Shown in pieces: positions 23,978 through 35,036 of a stretch of 64,000 nucleotides of DNA (its first letter is position 1; every line of letters starts with the position of its first letter). A model generated the notes under the pieces. It saw only the letters and a list, made by a program, of their open reading frames with translations, was not told the DNA's origin and ran no database searches. The position numbers were made by a program, and so were the translations under genes. The DNA comes from Dactylonectria macrodidyma. Taxonomy: Eukaryota; Ascomycota; Sordariomycetes; Hypocreales; Nectriaceae. The DNA lies in the NCBI GenBank assembly GCA_020744425.1, contig JAGMUV010000002.1, positions 2,834,501 through 2,898,500 of the forward strand. Direction: 5' to 3'.

Positions 23978-24856
23978 ACAGACCAGGGTGGATCATGTGC
24001 TTCAAAAGCCCCGGGTATGAGAGACATCAATGCTTTTCCCAGCAGGGTATGACTGCGGCGTTCGGGTTAGTTAGGCGTTAACAAATCGGCATCGAAAAGC
24101 TACGGACTGGGGGGGAGAGTTGAGACGCGCAACTTTGAATGAGAAGAATCCACTACGCCCTTTTGTTGCGTGCTATCTCGCAATGTCCCCAATGACTTCC
24201 AACTCCAAGATTAAATCCTCTGTACATGCTCCATGTCGTTGTTGTACACAGTCATCCTCCCGAACCAGCGCAGAGAAATCAACCGAGTGCCAAATATAAA
24301 AATCAAAATGCAGCCTTCCATCCTCCCATCCCGTTTTTCCTCGCCCTAAGCAACTTCCCATCCCGCTCCTTCTCTGCATCCCTCTAGTATGAAAAGAGCT
24401 TGCTCTTAAAAGAACAAATATTGAATCGCAAATGCTAACCGAAGAAAATTAGTCGGCGAAAATGAGGCCAGGGTTGTACGAGTTGAAGTGATATTCGCAA
24501 CGAGAAAAAACAAAACATCCCGAGACGTCCTCCATTCATAATACAACTATGCATATTCCAAGAAGAAAATATGGGTGTCTCGTTTGCATGGGTAGAAAAG
24601 GGTATGGTGGCTTTCCATCTTCTCCATCGTCACACCCTATGAGTCGCCGGGCGCTCTCCGCGCAGCGAGAATATCAGAGTCGGAAGTGGGAGAATTGGGT
24701 CGAAGGTCTGGATAAATAGTCATAATCGGCATGGTATCGTAAGTCGGCTAATGCTGAAATCATGTATGCACAAGCTCCGGAAGTCGAATGTCGTATGTAT
24801 AGTCGCGGAGAGGGTGATGTATGCGCTCTGTTTGTTCAACTGACAAGTGACGTCGT
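23978..24856. other. Spacer between convergent RRS1 and RhoGAP genes
   Basis: It should carry the two 3' untranslated regions. Only short open frames occur, none with protein-like character. Confidence 0.55.
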
Positions 24857-27555
24857 CTAGAACCCAAGAGGTGACAGCGGCTTGATAGGTGAAAGTGGCC
24901 GGATATCCCCCGATTTCCTGCCAGCCTCGCGATCGTTGTTGAGGATCAGTGGGTTAGAGAATTGTTGGTTGTTGGAGGTCACGCCGCCGTTGGATGGTGA
25001 CAACTGGAGGTTCTTCTTCTTCAGTCTGGCTTTGTGATCTGCAGAACCTTGGTGCTCTGGGGAACCCTTCTGTTCTCTGGGGCTTCTCTGTTCTCTGGGA
25101 GGTCTCTGCTCTTTAGCCTCTCTTTGGTCCCTGGCTTCTCGCTCGTCTTTGGCTTCTCGCTGATCTCTGGCTTCTCTTTGGTCTCTCCCATCTCGCTGAT
25201 CTCTGACATCTCGCTGATCCCTGACATCTCGCTGATCCCTGGTATCTCGCTGTTCTCTGGCATCTCGCTGTTCTCTGGCATCTCGCTGTTCTCTTGCGTC
25301 TCGCTGATCCCTAGCATCTCTCTGGTCTCCAGCATCCCGCTGGTCGATGGAACCAAAGCCAGGACCAGTACTGCTTTCGGATGAAGAGAGCTGCCGGATA
25401 TCGTTGTCGAATTCCTGAGGTTTAGGCTTCTGCGGTTCGGCCAAGCCGCGCGGCGGGGGTTGATCGAAGAGCATATATTCCTCCTCGATGTAGCTGCCCT
25501 CATTCTTGCACCCTTTCCAACAGTCGCGCCAGTCGCAGACAAGAAACTTGAAGCAGAAGGCATCGATCTTCATACACGGCTGGAAGCAGATACAGAGGTT
25601 CCTAAAATCCATCTTGTTCTTAGCAGAGTGGGCGAGAAGAAGACTGAGGTGGCACGTTATGGCGAATAGAAGGTAGTAGTTGAAAGGGGATAGGTTCGAG
25701 AGCTCTTCAATCAGCAGTGGGGGGACCTCTTCGGCGCCCGCGCACTCTCGAGCTATGCGGTCCTGTGCAGCTTTGGGGAAGAGTTCGTCAGGTAGCTCCC
25801 TCAGCCATGCTTTGAGCATTGACCCGATGATGTTAATGTCGTAGAGATCGTCCTGCTCGAATAGGTTGACGTCGTATTCTGTTCTTGGTCAGGTCGATCC
25901 TCATCGAGCCAACAGGGGTTTCGCAACTCACGCTCGTCAAACTTTCTCTGCCACTTCTTAATCTGGGGTCCACTCCCTGGAACGCGATAGAGACCTTCGA
26001 CCTCGCATCCTTTGTAGTTCAAGTAATCAATAGCCCGCCAGGGGAAAGCGGGCATCCAGAATTCTGTCTTATCTCTCGAGTCTTCTAGTCGCTTAGAGAT
26101 TCGAGTCAAGCGAGCCTGCTCAACCAGGGGCAAATTGATGACCTTAAGCTGGTAATGCTCATCGTCAACTCCGGATTCCCTCTCCGACGCGCCGCCACCA
26201 CTGCGTCCACCTTTTCCGAAGAAACCCTTGCTGAAGATGTCTGCCGCCCGCGTAGATGAACTTCTGAGCCCACTAAGGAAGTTGGAGCCTCCGTTCTCTC
26301 TCAGTGAGGGTGGTTGGGTTCTGGATTGATTCTCTCGATGGTGCTCCCTAGTCGCAGACGAGTCTCGGGGAGGAGCACGATCCTCGGATCGGTTCCGCAC
26401 GGCTGAGCTCATCATGTCTCTGAAGGACCGATCTTGGGCGACGGGTGCGGTCCTTAAAGGCATGGAGTTGAGGTACAGTTCGGGCTCGTTGTTGTAGGCG
26501 TGGGTTTGGGCACGGTTTTGGTTGTGAGCATGAGCGTGAGAGTGGGCGTGGACAGAGACAGGGGTCGACTTCAAATCGGGACCGATCTCTTCTTGGTCGC
26601 GGTTGGATTTCGTGCGATGGAGTCGGCCGAAGGGTTTGGGCTTGTGGCCCTTCCTTGACGACTGGGGTGAGGCGGCGTTGTCGTAGTCACCAGCAGAGGA
26701 CACAGAAAGGTCGCTTCGTAGAGGGTCGGCAGATGAAGGTTTGTGGAGAGAGTGTTCGGAGTAGGAGGGGTCTGATGTGAAGGGGCAAAAAGGTTAGCGC
26801 CAACGAGACAGTGACGGATGGGGTATCGAGGGCCGCGCGCAGGCGCAGTTGGATGAAAGTCACTTGAGACGCGGCTGTCAAGGTTTGGGCCATATCAACG
26901 TACCTCCATGTCTCGGCCGGCTTGGCCCGTCGGTCCCTCTCGACATCATTTGGTTTCGCGATTCAGTGTTCTTGCGCTGGTGATGGTGAACATGAGTTTG
27001 CGAGGGCCCAAATGACTTGGAGGGCTTGCTGAAGTGAAAGAAGCCGTTCTTTGTTCCTTTTCTAGCCTCGGCTTTGGTTATTGAGGGTTTTGAGGGGTGA
27101 GCGGTGGTGGTAGTGGTGGCAGTGGTAGTGGTAGCGGCGGGTGGTGGACCTGTGGTGGACTGCGACGGCTCGAAAGCAGACGAGATGGAAGAATAAAGTG
27201 ATGGAGTGTCTTCGTCTTGGGCGACCTCCAGGGGCTCGTGGGGGTTAGGCTGGTCTCTCGCAGGGGAGACGACTGTAGGCGGCGGCGGCGGCGCGACTGC
27301 TGATACGGGTGAAGCCTTTTGTCTGTTTGTCTGGGATCTCAGCGAGGAAAACCTGCTGTGGAAAGGCGAGCGGGGTGATCGGGGCGATCTAGAGTGGACA
27401 GGCGAGACGGCGACACCTGGAGACGTGGTGATGGTGGTGGAGGTGGTAGTGGTGGATGCCGTGGTTGTCGTCGTTTCAGCAGTCGGAGAGTCGTCACTGC
27501 GCAGGCCGGGATCAGACCTGAGGGCCAGCGGCTGAGGTGCCGCCCTACGTCCCAT
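24857..27555 (-). CDS. Rho GTPase-activating protein with long low-complexity ends
   Basis: Predicted cytosolic RhoGAP, stimulating GTP hydrolysis by a Rho/Cdc42-type GTPase in polarity or wall signalling. Three exons (27555-26904, 26771-25932, 25878-24857) give about 837 residues, joined as RPRHGD|PSYSEH and RKFDEQ|YDVNLFE. The GAP domain shows the arginine-finger segment EGLYRVPGSG (about R480), then MLKAWLRELPDELFP and NKMDFRNLCICFQP. It ends in DWRDCWKGCKNE, which may define a fungal subfamily I cannot name. The N-terminal half is Ser/Thr/Pro-rich with poly-Thr tracts; the C-terminal tail carries a hexapeptide repeat (listed separately). I chose the ATG at 27555; the frame extends upstream only to a GTG codon. 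Confidence 0.88.
25066..25345 (-). repeat. 18-bp tandem repeat encoding DQRDAR-type hexapeptides
   Basis: About fifteen consecutive 18-bp units encode variants of D/E-Q-R-D/E-A-R/K, degenerating toward the 3' end into EQRPPR, EQRSPR and EQKGSP. The central units are the most alike, as expected from recent unequal exchange or slippage. The translation is strongly charged and probably helical or coiled. It lies after the GAP domain, within the coding sequence. Confidence 0.88.
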
Positions 27556-30500
27556 TTTGGAGCCCTTGTTGCTGACGTCGCAGGCCTGCTTCGCGTCGAG
27601 CTCTGCCACAGAGGCAGTGTGGGCGCGGATGTCCCGAGTTAGGCGTTGGCGTGAGCGTGTGTGTGGGCGTGGGCGGAGCGGAGTGGGAGGGACAGGGCGG
27701 TAATGGAATTGCGGGTTTCGGGCAGCGCAAATAGGCAGAATGCGACAAGACGAGGACGAGCAAGAGCAAGCGCAAAGGCAGGACGGACAGGGTAGGGCAC
27801 GAGATGCAAGAATTATTTAGCGATTGGGCGAACGATTGGGTGATTGTTTTGGGGCCTTGGGCTCCGTCAGGGGCAGCGACGGCGGCGGCGGCAGCACCCA
27901 CGCGCGGACAGCATGGGGGGAGGGGATGGATGGAGGCTGAAAGCTGAGAGAGCGAGAACGAAAGAGAAAGTGTGTCTGAGAGTGTGAAAGTGAGAGAGGC
28001 AGAGAGCATAGAGGTAGGTAAGGTGGGTAGGTGGGAGGTAGAAACAAAGATGGACAGGGAGGGGTGAGAAGAGGACCGAGTGAGAAGAGCGAAGGACGGT
28101 GTGCGAGAGAGTGTGTTGACAAAGGAAGGAGTGAGTGAGTCCGGGAGGGACTGATGAGGCTGCGCTATCCTACACTGCGCTGCATCGTGCAGCGTTGGGC
28201 GTCACTGCGCTTTCACTGATCAGTGTGTGAGCCAGCAATAATACTACAGTACTACGAGGACTACTAGGACTACTACTAATACGTACCTATGCTGATACTA
28301 CCTAATTTTAGTAGACTCATTTATACATAGGGACTTGGTAAATAGACTGTGCCTCCCGTCTTATTTCTTATTAGTGCCAAAGGGGGTCTCAGCGTGTGTA
28401 TTCGAGGAGCCAGTCCAGTCACCAGTCTAATGTAGTAGACTTGCAGCCCCAGCATAATCATCAGATAGCCCAGCCCCCTGAGAGAACGGGCAATGCACAG
28501 TTCGGTGGCCCTGAGCAGACGGGATGGATGGTGTTCAATCAGCTGGGTCTCGTCCGTGCCATTGAGAACGAGAAGGGGAACCAGGCGGGCAAAAAAAGAT
28601 GACATGTATCAGTTAAACAGACGTAGGGCAGGGCATGATATTGATCTTGTCACGACCCAAACCCTTGACCCGCTGGTTTCGTGAATACCTGGTCGTACTA
28701 GTAGATACCTGGGTGGGTACGTAGGTAGTCCGTGGGATCTAGAAATTAGGGATTGCATGGAGGCTACCTACCAGTACATAGACAGCCAGACATAGGACCA
28801 GCAAGAGACATGGAACAAGGGGACATGTGCCAAGCGGGTGTGTGAGGCGAATGCGGCAGAGTTGCGGCTGCGTCTACCTTACCTAGGTACGTCTCGTCTG
28901 AGTCTGAGGTGCGCTGGCAGCTCAACAGCCTCCTGAAACCCGTTGTCGCACAGGTCTAGCATGGCTAGCGCACACGTACGTAGCAGGCCAGGACACCAAC
29001 AACAAGAACACAAGATGACTAGAGGCAGTTTAAGAGGAGCACAGCCAGCCAGTCGTCCAGACGTCCAGTCAGGTATCCAGCCAGCCAGCGCATTCCCCGT
29101 TGCTCCAGTGAATCCTGCACGCTCACCTGAGTTAGGTACTTAGACTACCTAGGAACGCAGTCGAGGTAGGTATAGCAAAACAACAGCGCATGGTCTAACA
29201 ACAACTCCCCAGCTTCTCTGCTGCACCTCGCGCAATCCGGGCATCAAATCGGGCTATGATTCAGGGGTCGTCCATCCTCAAACGGGCTCCCGCCACTGTC
29301 ACAGCCTAGGTGCCCTGCGCTATGCCCTGTGTTCCCTGCGCTGCCCTGCCGCCATTAAGTTGCCCTGCGCCAGCACAGGCCTATCACAGTCTAGGTTCCA
29401 GAACTTCCCAGTGCATCTCATTATCCCAGCCCCCCTCCCTCCAAGCCTCCAAGGGCCCCCAACACCCACTGTGACCCGCCTGCTAAGCCTAATCCGCATC
29501 CCTTGGCAAGCCTGGCGATCGGGCGACTCGCTCTCAGGCGACCGGAAGCGCCCCCAGGACCTGCGCAGTGGCTTGTTCGTGGCGCTACCTCTTGAGGAGG
29601 AAGGGGAAAAAAAACACAAAACCCTGACTTCCTTGTCGTCCCCTGTCGTTTCCTGCCTGTCGGGACCTCTCTGACAAGTCACAGCCTTTCACAGCCTCTC
29701 ACAAACGCCGGCCGTTGTAGGTGCGTCTACCTTTCTTGTGCCGCCAAGCTTCGTACGCAATTTGGGGTACGGGGTAATACCCAGGTTGGGGTGAGAATGG
29801 GGCGTGTGATATCGATACCGTGGATCGTAAAATTCAAGCTCAGCTTCGTTTGTATCCATCTATGCCGTTTACTGGTACCGAGCCCTTGAGTCGTGTGTCC
29901 CGACAAGAAACCGGTGACTTGCATCTCAAACGCGATCAAAAGCACGAACTACCCCCACCCTTGATTCCCTTCTGCACCCTCTCTCTCCCGTCTCAACCCC
30001 TCGAACGATCAAACTAGAAATAGATCTCCCGACCCTCGCGGGAGGAAAAAAAGCAAGTGGGCCAACAATACGTACGAAGGACGTACCTAGTAGTTCCCCT
30101 AGGGATTTATGGACGCTTGTTGGGGATGAAGCTTCCGAGCCCTCTCATACGAATTTCGAATTACCCAAGTACGAGCCGTCGCGGATTGGCCAGGCTGAGG
30201 GCTCCCTCTGTAAGGGGGAACTATTACAGCAATTAGACGCCGAGGCCGCCTTTTTCACTAAAATCTTGTATTAGATCTTGCACGATGTACCAATAACGAA
30301 ATTAACCCATAGTTCCCGTCGTTGATGCCTTGAACACTGAACGCACTATAGAGTTACGTAGTAGTACAAAGGACCCCGAGCTCACGAACTGTGCTCCTGC
30401 GTAGCTCCGCATCAGGCTGACCATCCCTGGTATGATGACCTCGAAAGTCGGGGTTTCCCTGTCAATATATCCAACCGTGTCAAGGGTTTAATTTGATTTG

Positions 30501-30759
30501 TCTCACTCTCATTTCATTCTTTCAACCGCTTTGTGTCTGTGCCTAATATATCAGTTCCAAGTCTGGCATCGACACGAACTCACGGCACACATTGCATGTA
30601 CCGCCATCGCTCTCGTAGAATGTGTGATCCCATTCGCTTTTCAATCTCGAGTTAACGTGAGCTTAAGTGGTGCTTATGAAGTAACATGATAATTTAGACG
30701 TCGACGCCGATGATCCAAGCGACTCATTAGACAAGCCTCTTTACACATCCATTCGCAGA
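27556..30759. other. 3.2-kb spacer upstream of the RhoGAP gene
   Basis: No gene is supported. The first 600 bases are purine-rich on the plus strand, with GTGTG and GAGAG runs, as is usual for a fungal 5' leader read on the minus strand. Triplet ACT/CTA-rich sequence lies at about 28240-28315. TACCTAGGTA-like motifs occur at about 28880-28892 and 29146-29156, with related AGGTA/TACCT pieces between. It may hold long 5' untranslated sequence or a noncoding transcript. Confidence 0.45.
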
Positions 30760-31713
30760 TCACCAAAAAGGGTTGCTGGATCCGCTTGATCGGGTGCAAC
30801 TCTTCGCAAACTCGACGAGTTCCCAGTTGAATCGCTCCGGCTCCTCATAGAATAACCAGTGTCCAGACTCGAAGATAGAAGACCTCACCAGGCCAGGTGT
30901 CGTTCTCTCCACACGCCGGACGGTCTCCAGCATGCCTTCCAGCGGGAAACAACCAGAACGTCGCCCAGCCATGACGAGCGTCGGCACTGTAATCATCTCA
31001 ATGGCTTCTCGATGATCATATCTCGTATGGTCCGCCAGTAGACGTGCCAGCCATGTCTGATCGCACAAAGCGCTAATCTCCATGAAGAAGGTTTCGTCTT
31101 TGGCTTTCTGCTCATCACTGATCCCATCAGCCGCTTGGGGAGCGTGCCTGTAACCGAGACAGCCCTTGACGAGGTCCAAATGCGCCGCATCCGAATCTTC
31201 AATCCAACTTCGCTGCACTGCTAGCATTGTGTCCTCGTTGTAGCACCCAGTATGTGCCAGGGACTTATCCCAGTTGTCGAACAACGACCTATCTTGCAAC
31301 GGCGCCTGGTCAACAAAGACAAGGCCTGCGAAGTCTCCGCACCCAAACAGCTCAATATAAGTCCAGAGAACTGCGGCGCCAATAGAGCAGCCGACAGGTA
31401 CGATTTGTATTCCAGGCGCCTTCTTTCGAATGTACTGCACAAGGCCTGATAGATCGGATGCCAAGCGGGCGACATGATATCCTCCACGGGTATGGTCTGA
31501 TCTGCCGTGGCCGCGCATATCAGGCGCAATAGCCCAGACAGATTCACTCAGAGTACTGAAGTTGCGAGTAAAGTAGTCGCTCGAGCCACTGAAACCATGC
31601 ATAAGCAATACACATGTGAAGTGGGAAGCGTCTCCGGCAAGCCCGTGGAGGGATAGCGACGACTGGAAGGCAATCTTGCAGCCATCGTTGGTGATGAAGG
31701 TATCATGATGCAT
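30760..31713 (-). CDS. Alpha/beta-hydrolase fold protein
   Basis: Predicted hydrolase of unknown substrate; single exon, 317 residues, start ATG at 31713. The fold is indicated by LLMHGFSGSSDYF (oxyanion-hole HG), PDMRGHGRSD, the nucleophile elbow GCSIG (S110) and a C-terminal ESGHWLFYEEPERFN with the catalytic His (H285). The usual acid after strand 7 is not where expected: TLVMAGRRSGCFP has no Asp. The Asp in LVFVDQAP could serve instead, as in some relatives, but this is inference. There are no signal-peptide or membrane features. The family includes esterases, epoxide hydrolases and haloperoxidase-like enzymes. Confidence 0.85.
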   Translation of the reverse strand: MHHDTFITNDGCKIAFQSSLSLHGLAGDASHFTCVLLMHGFSGSSDYFTRNFSTLSESVWAIAPDMRGHGRSDHTRGGYHVARLASDLSGLVQYIRKKAPGIQIVPVGCSIGAAVLWTYIELFGCGDFAGLVFVDQAPLQDRSLFDNWDKSLAHTGCYNEDTMLAVQRSWIEDSDAAHLDLVKGCLGYRHAPQAADGISDEQKAKDETFFMEISALCDQTWLARLLADHTRYDHREAIEMITVPTLVMAGRRSGCFPLEGMLETVRRVERTTPGLVRSSIFESGHWLFYEEPERFNWELVEFAKSCTRSSGSSNPFW

Positions 31714-32365
31714 AGTCTCAGCTTAGTTCCGACCTTCAGTCATTGGATGGCCCTATTTCCGATATCTTCCACCACCTATCTCGGCAGTGATGGGTGAGTG
31801 TAATGGGGATCTTGATAGACTAAGCGTAGTGAGTTTCAAATCGCCGCGTCTTTCTGGGTCGAATGGAACGTTAGGTATTAGGATAACGGACGTTGTAGGC
31901 ACGGATGATGATAATGATGCGTGGTGGTGGATGAGAGAAATAGTAGATCGAATGTCTCAAGACAATGTGGGTGCAGTTAACAATCTCGAGCGGGGACTGT
32001 CTTTTCGGCGAGAGCCTGACTTAATTTATCACGCAAAGGCGTATTACCATTCACTTGCAAGCGCGACAGAAGAACCTGCATCAAAATTTTAGCAACTAGA
32101 ATGTTAGGGAACTACGGAAAGACTCCATCGAGCAAATAATTCTACACGGTACGAGCCATTGACATCAAAGGTCATAACGACGCTCTAGGGTAGGTGCATT
32201 CTTAGGTGCCCAGAGGTACACGAGGTGCTGCCTCAACCCAGTGTTGGTGAGCGGAACCTCGACGATGAACAGCTTACGTAACGGCATTGCGCCGAGCATA
32301 GGTAGGTAATCTCTCACAACCTCTCCTAAGGCTGTCCACCACCTATTACACCTTCTCGAAGCAAC
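31714..32365. promoter_or_regulatory. Divergent spacer between hydrolase and BET2
   Basis: Both genes point away from it, so it should contain both promoters. A 101-codon open frame at 31787-32092 lacks a recognisable domain and I do not call it a gene. Confidence 0.4.
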
Positions 32366-33399
32366 ATGGCACAGGCTAAAAATACACTCGGAGACCTGAA
32401 ACTCGCCACGGAAGCTCATGTGAAATATATCCAGAGTTTGGATACGAGGAAAGATGAGTTTGACTACTGGCTGACGGAGCACCTCCGACTCAGTGGGTTG
32501 TACTGGGGCCTAACCGCACTCCATCTGATGGGGCGACCCGATGCCCTCCCGCAGCAGGAAGTTATCGACTTCGTGCTCTCGTGCCAGCATGAGAACGGTG
32601 GATTTGGTGCGGCCCCTGGTCATGACGCCCACATGCTCTCCACTGTAAGCGCTGTGCAGATTCTGGCCATGACGGATGCCTTCGATCAGCTGGAAACCAA
32701 AGGCAAGGGGAAGAAACAAGTCGGGAAATGTAAGTATCAGACAGTTTTCTGGTTCTTGCTGGCAGCAACTAACCAACTCAAGTCATATCATATTTGCAGA
32801 ACTATGAGACAGGCACATTTGCTGGCGACGAATGGGGAGAAGAAGACACCCGATTTCTGTATGGCGCTTTCAATGCCTTGTCCCTTCTGGGACTTCTGTC
32901 ACTGATCGACGTGGACAAAGCCGTGTCTCACATCGCTGCCTGCGCCAACTTTGATGGTGGCTACGGTGTTGGACCTGGTGCGGAGTCGCACTCGGGACAA
33001 ATCTTCACCTGTGTTGCCGCGCTGTCCATAGTCGGGCGCCTTGACATGGTCGACAAAGAGAAGCTTGGCCGCTGGCTGAGTGAGAGACAAGTCCCTTGCG
33101 GCGGTCTGAACGGCCGTCCAGAGAAGAAAGAAGACGTTTGCTACAGTTGGTGGGTGTTGAGCAGTCTGGAGATGGTCGGCCGCACCCACTGGATTGACCG
33201 AGATGCTCTCATTGCATTCATTCTCAAATGCCAAGATGTCGAGAAGGGAGGTATCTCTGACCGTCCTGACGACATGGTCGATGTTTGGCACACACTATTT
33301 GGCATCACAGGTTTGAGTCTCCTGGGTTACCCTGGTCTTGAGATGGTAGACCCGGTGTATTGCATGCCAAAGTCAATAATGAAGAAAATCCTTGGTTGA
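32366..33399 (+). CDS. BET2: Rab geranylgeranyltransferase beta subunit
   Basis: Catalytic beta subunit of type II geranylgeranyltransferase, which adds geranylgeranyl groups to Rab/Ypt GTPases presented by the Rab escort protein. Two exons, 32366-32729 and 32783-33399, join as QVGKF|ISYLQNYETG and give 326 residues, the usual size. Repeated alpha-alpha barrel motifs of the prenyltransferase beta family are visible (GGFGAAPGHDAHMLST, GGYGVGPGAESHSGQ, GGLNGRPEKKEDVCYSWW). The predicted zinc ligands are D239, C241 and H291 (in VDVWHTLFG), closely matching the positions known in the rat enzyme. Confidence 0.95.
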
Positions 33400-35036
33400 A
33401 TCAAAGGCTTGATTAGCCGGAAGCTGTTCGTCGAGCCTCGTTTTTACTCGAATTATCAATGCTCCCCTCGGCGTTTGCTAGATGGCTTCTTGCTGTCAAC
33501 TATCTTGACGCTCAACTGTACGATGGTGGCTAGAGCGAAGGAAGCAAAGCATCGGCTTGTGAGGGGAATCGCTTACTTCTACAAGGGCTCGGTCACATGA
33601 AGCTCTTCATACAAATCGGACCCTTTAGCAAGTTGCTCACGAGAGAAGGGGCTGGAGACGATGTTCTATGATGATCCAACTAGTAGCAATACCGGCATCT
33701 GACATTTGTGTATCTTGCGTCGCCGTTATTGCTGCAGGCTGGTATTGGAGTAGCTAGTTGGGTACCTAAGCGCGAGGACTCAGGTGTTCTATAGAAAAAT
33801 CTCCGGGCCTGGCGTGGCTCATGGCAATTACTGTCCCACACACCATACATTATTCGGAACGATCAACACCTCTTACGGCATGACCAAAGACGGCGAAGCA
33901 CCATATCATATTTATTGCCAGGATTAACTCAGCTTAGGCGTCATTAATCTCACGAAGTCATCATCACACCGCCCTGTCATCCCTCCCATCTACCAGCACC
34001 CTTTTACAGGTTGACCAGTTGCCCGGTGTTGCCACCTGCCACAAACACCCAGACCTGACCGCACCTTCCGCGTAAACCCAGATTCTTCTCGAACCCAGTC
34101 CCCTCAAATTTCGTCCGCCCTTTCCATATTACTTTCTATACCTGCCTACCCACGACCTTACCTTTCTTCGATCAGCCACCCCCCTCTGCCCCCTGCTCGC
34201 ATCCGCTAGCAAGCTCTCTTCCGGGCAATAGATTGCCCCATATTGGAACGGTATCTGTTGCTTGTTTTATACTGGTGGTACTTTAGGTATGCATGCAATT
34301 TGACGTAAACGGGGAGTCTCCGATACAAACCTACAGAGTCAAGGTACATACAAAGGAAAGGAGCGGTATGCTGAGATGTGATTGAGCTGACACCTATCTA
34401 CAACCTAAGGTACTACGTAACCCCTTGAAGTCTCCTTGGGTACCGACTACGGCCACCTTCCAAGGCATGCACAGATTCGAACCTGTCTCAATTCGCTTCT
34501 TAATGCGCATTGACATGTGCTGAGTGTGACTGCTTCGTTCTATGCGAACTGGGAAAGACAAGAGCCTGAAAAGAATAAGAGCGACCCTTGCAGTTAAGAG
34601 CTGACCACACTACCTATCATCGTCTGCTAGCTTCTAGGCTGGGACTGTCCCCGAAACTCCCCAGCACTACCTACGCCTTCCGAAGTGACTTGATACGCTG
34701 CGACTCAGTGCCAGGCAGCATAGAATTTGCAGGACATAGTGCTGGCCCTGAAGGAACTGGAGGCCGTCAAATTAGAATGACTAGAGTTGGAGCAGAGAGT
34801 TGACGGTATTTGTACAAAGACGGCAGGCGAGGTCGGTGCCTACTGCTTGAATCCCACCTTCCTCCAGGGCCGGGCTGGTCCCCCACAGGACTACCTTTTT
34901 CAGAGACACGGCATTTGAACTTCTCCACCTCATCGCATCGACCATCACTGGGAGAGAGAAGCACTCCAACAGCTAAACCAGCATTCGGCGAGGCTGCTGC
35001 TATCGACGGCTAGTTGCTGTTGCCTCAAGTCGCAGC
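33400..35036. other. 1.6-kb spacer upstream of the zinc-finger gene
   Basis: It follows the BET2 3' end. I see pyrimidine-rich sequence at about 34010-34200, typical of fungal promoters and transcription starts, and a GGGTACCTAAG site near 33762. On the minus strand at about 34479-34493, GGTTCGAAT resembles a tRNA T-loop, but no cloverleaf forms around it. No gene is seen. Confidence 0.45.

Noticed and set aside
28321..28605. 94-codon minus-strand open frame
   Set aside because: Isolated, no domain, and inside a repeat-like spacer; most likely chance.
31787..32092. 101-codon plus-strand open frame between the hydrolase and BET2
   Set aside because: No recognisable domain, it lies in a divergent promoter region, and its codon usage is not convincing.
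34470..34500. GGTTCGAAT on the minus strand as a tRNA T-loop
   Set aside because: The T-stem has a mismatch and no acceptor, D or anticodon arms can be formed upstream.
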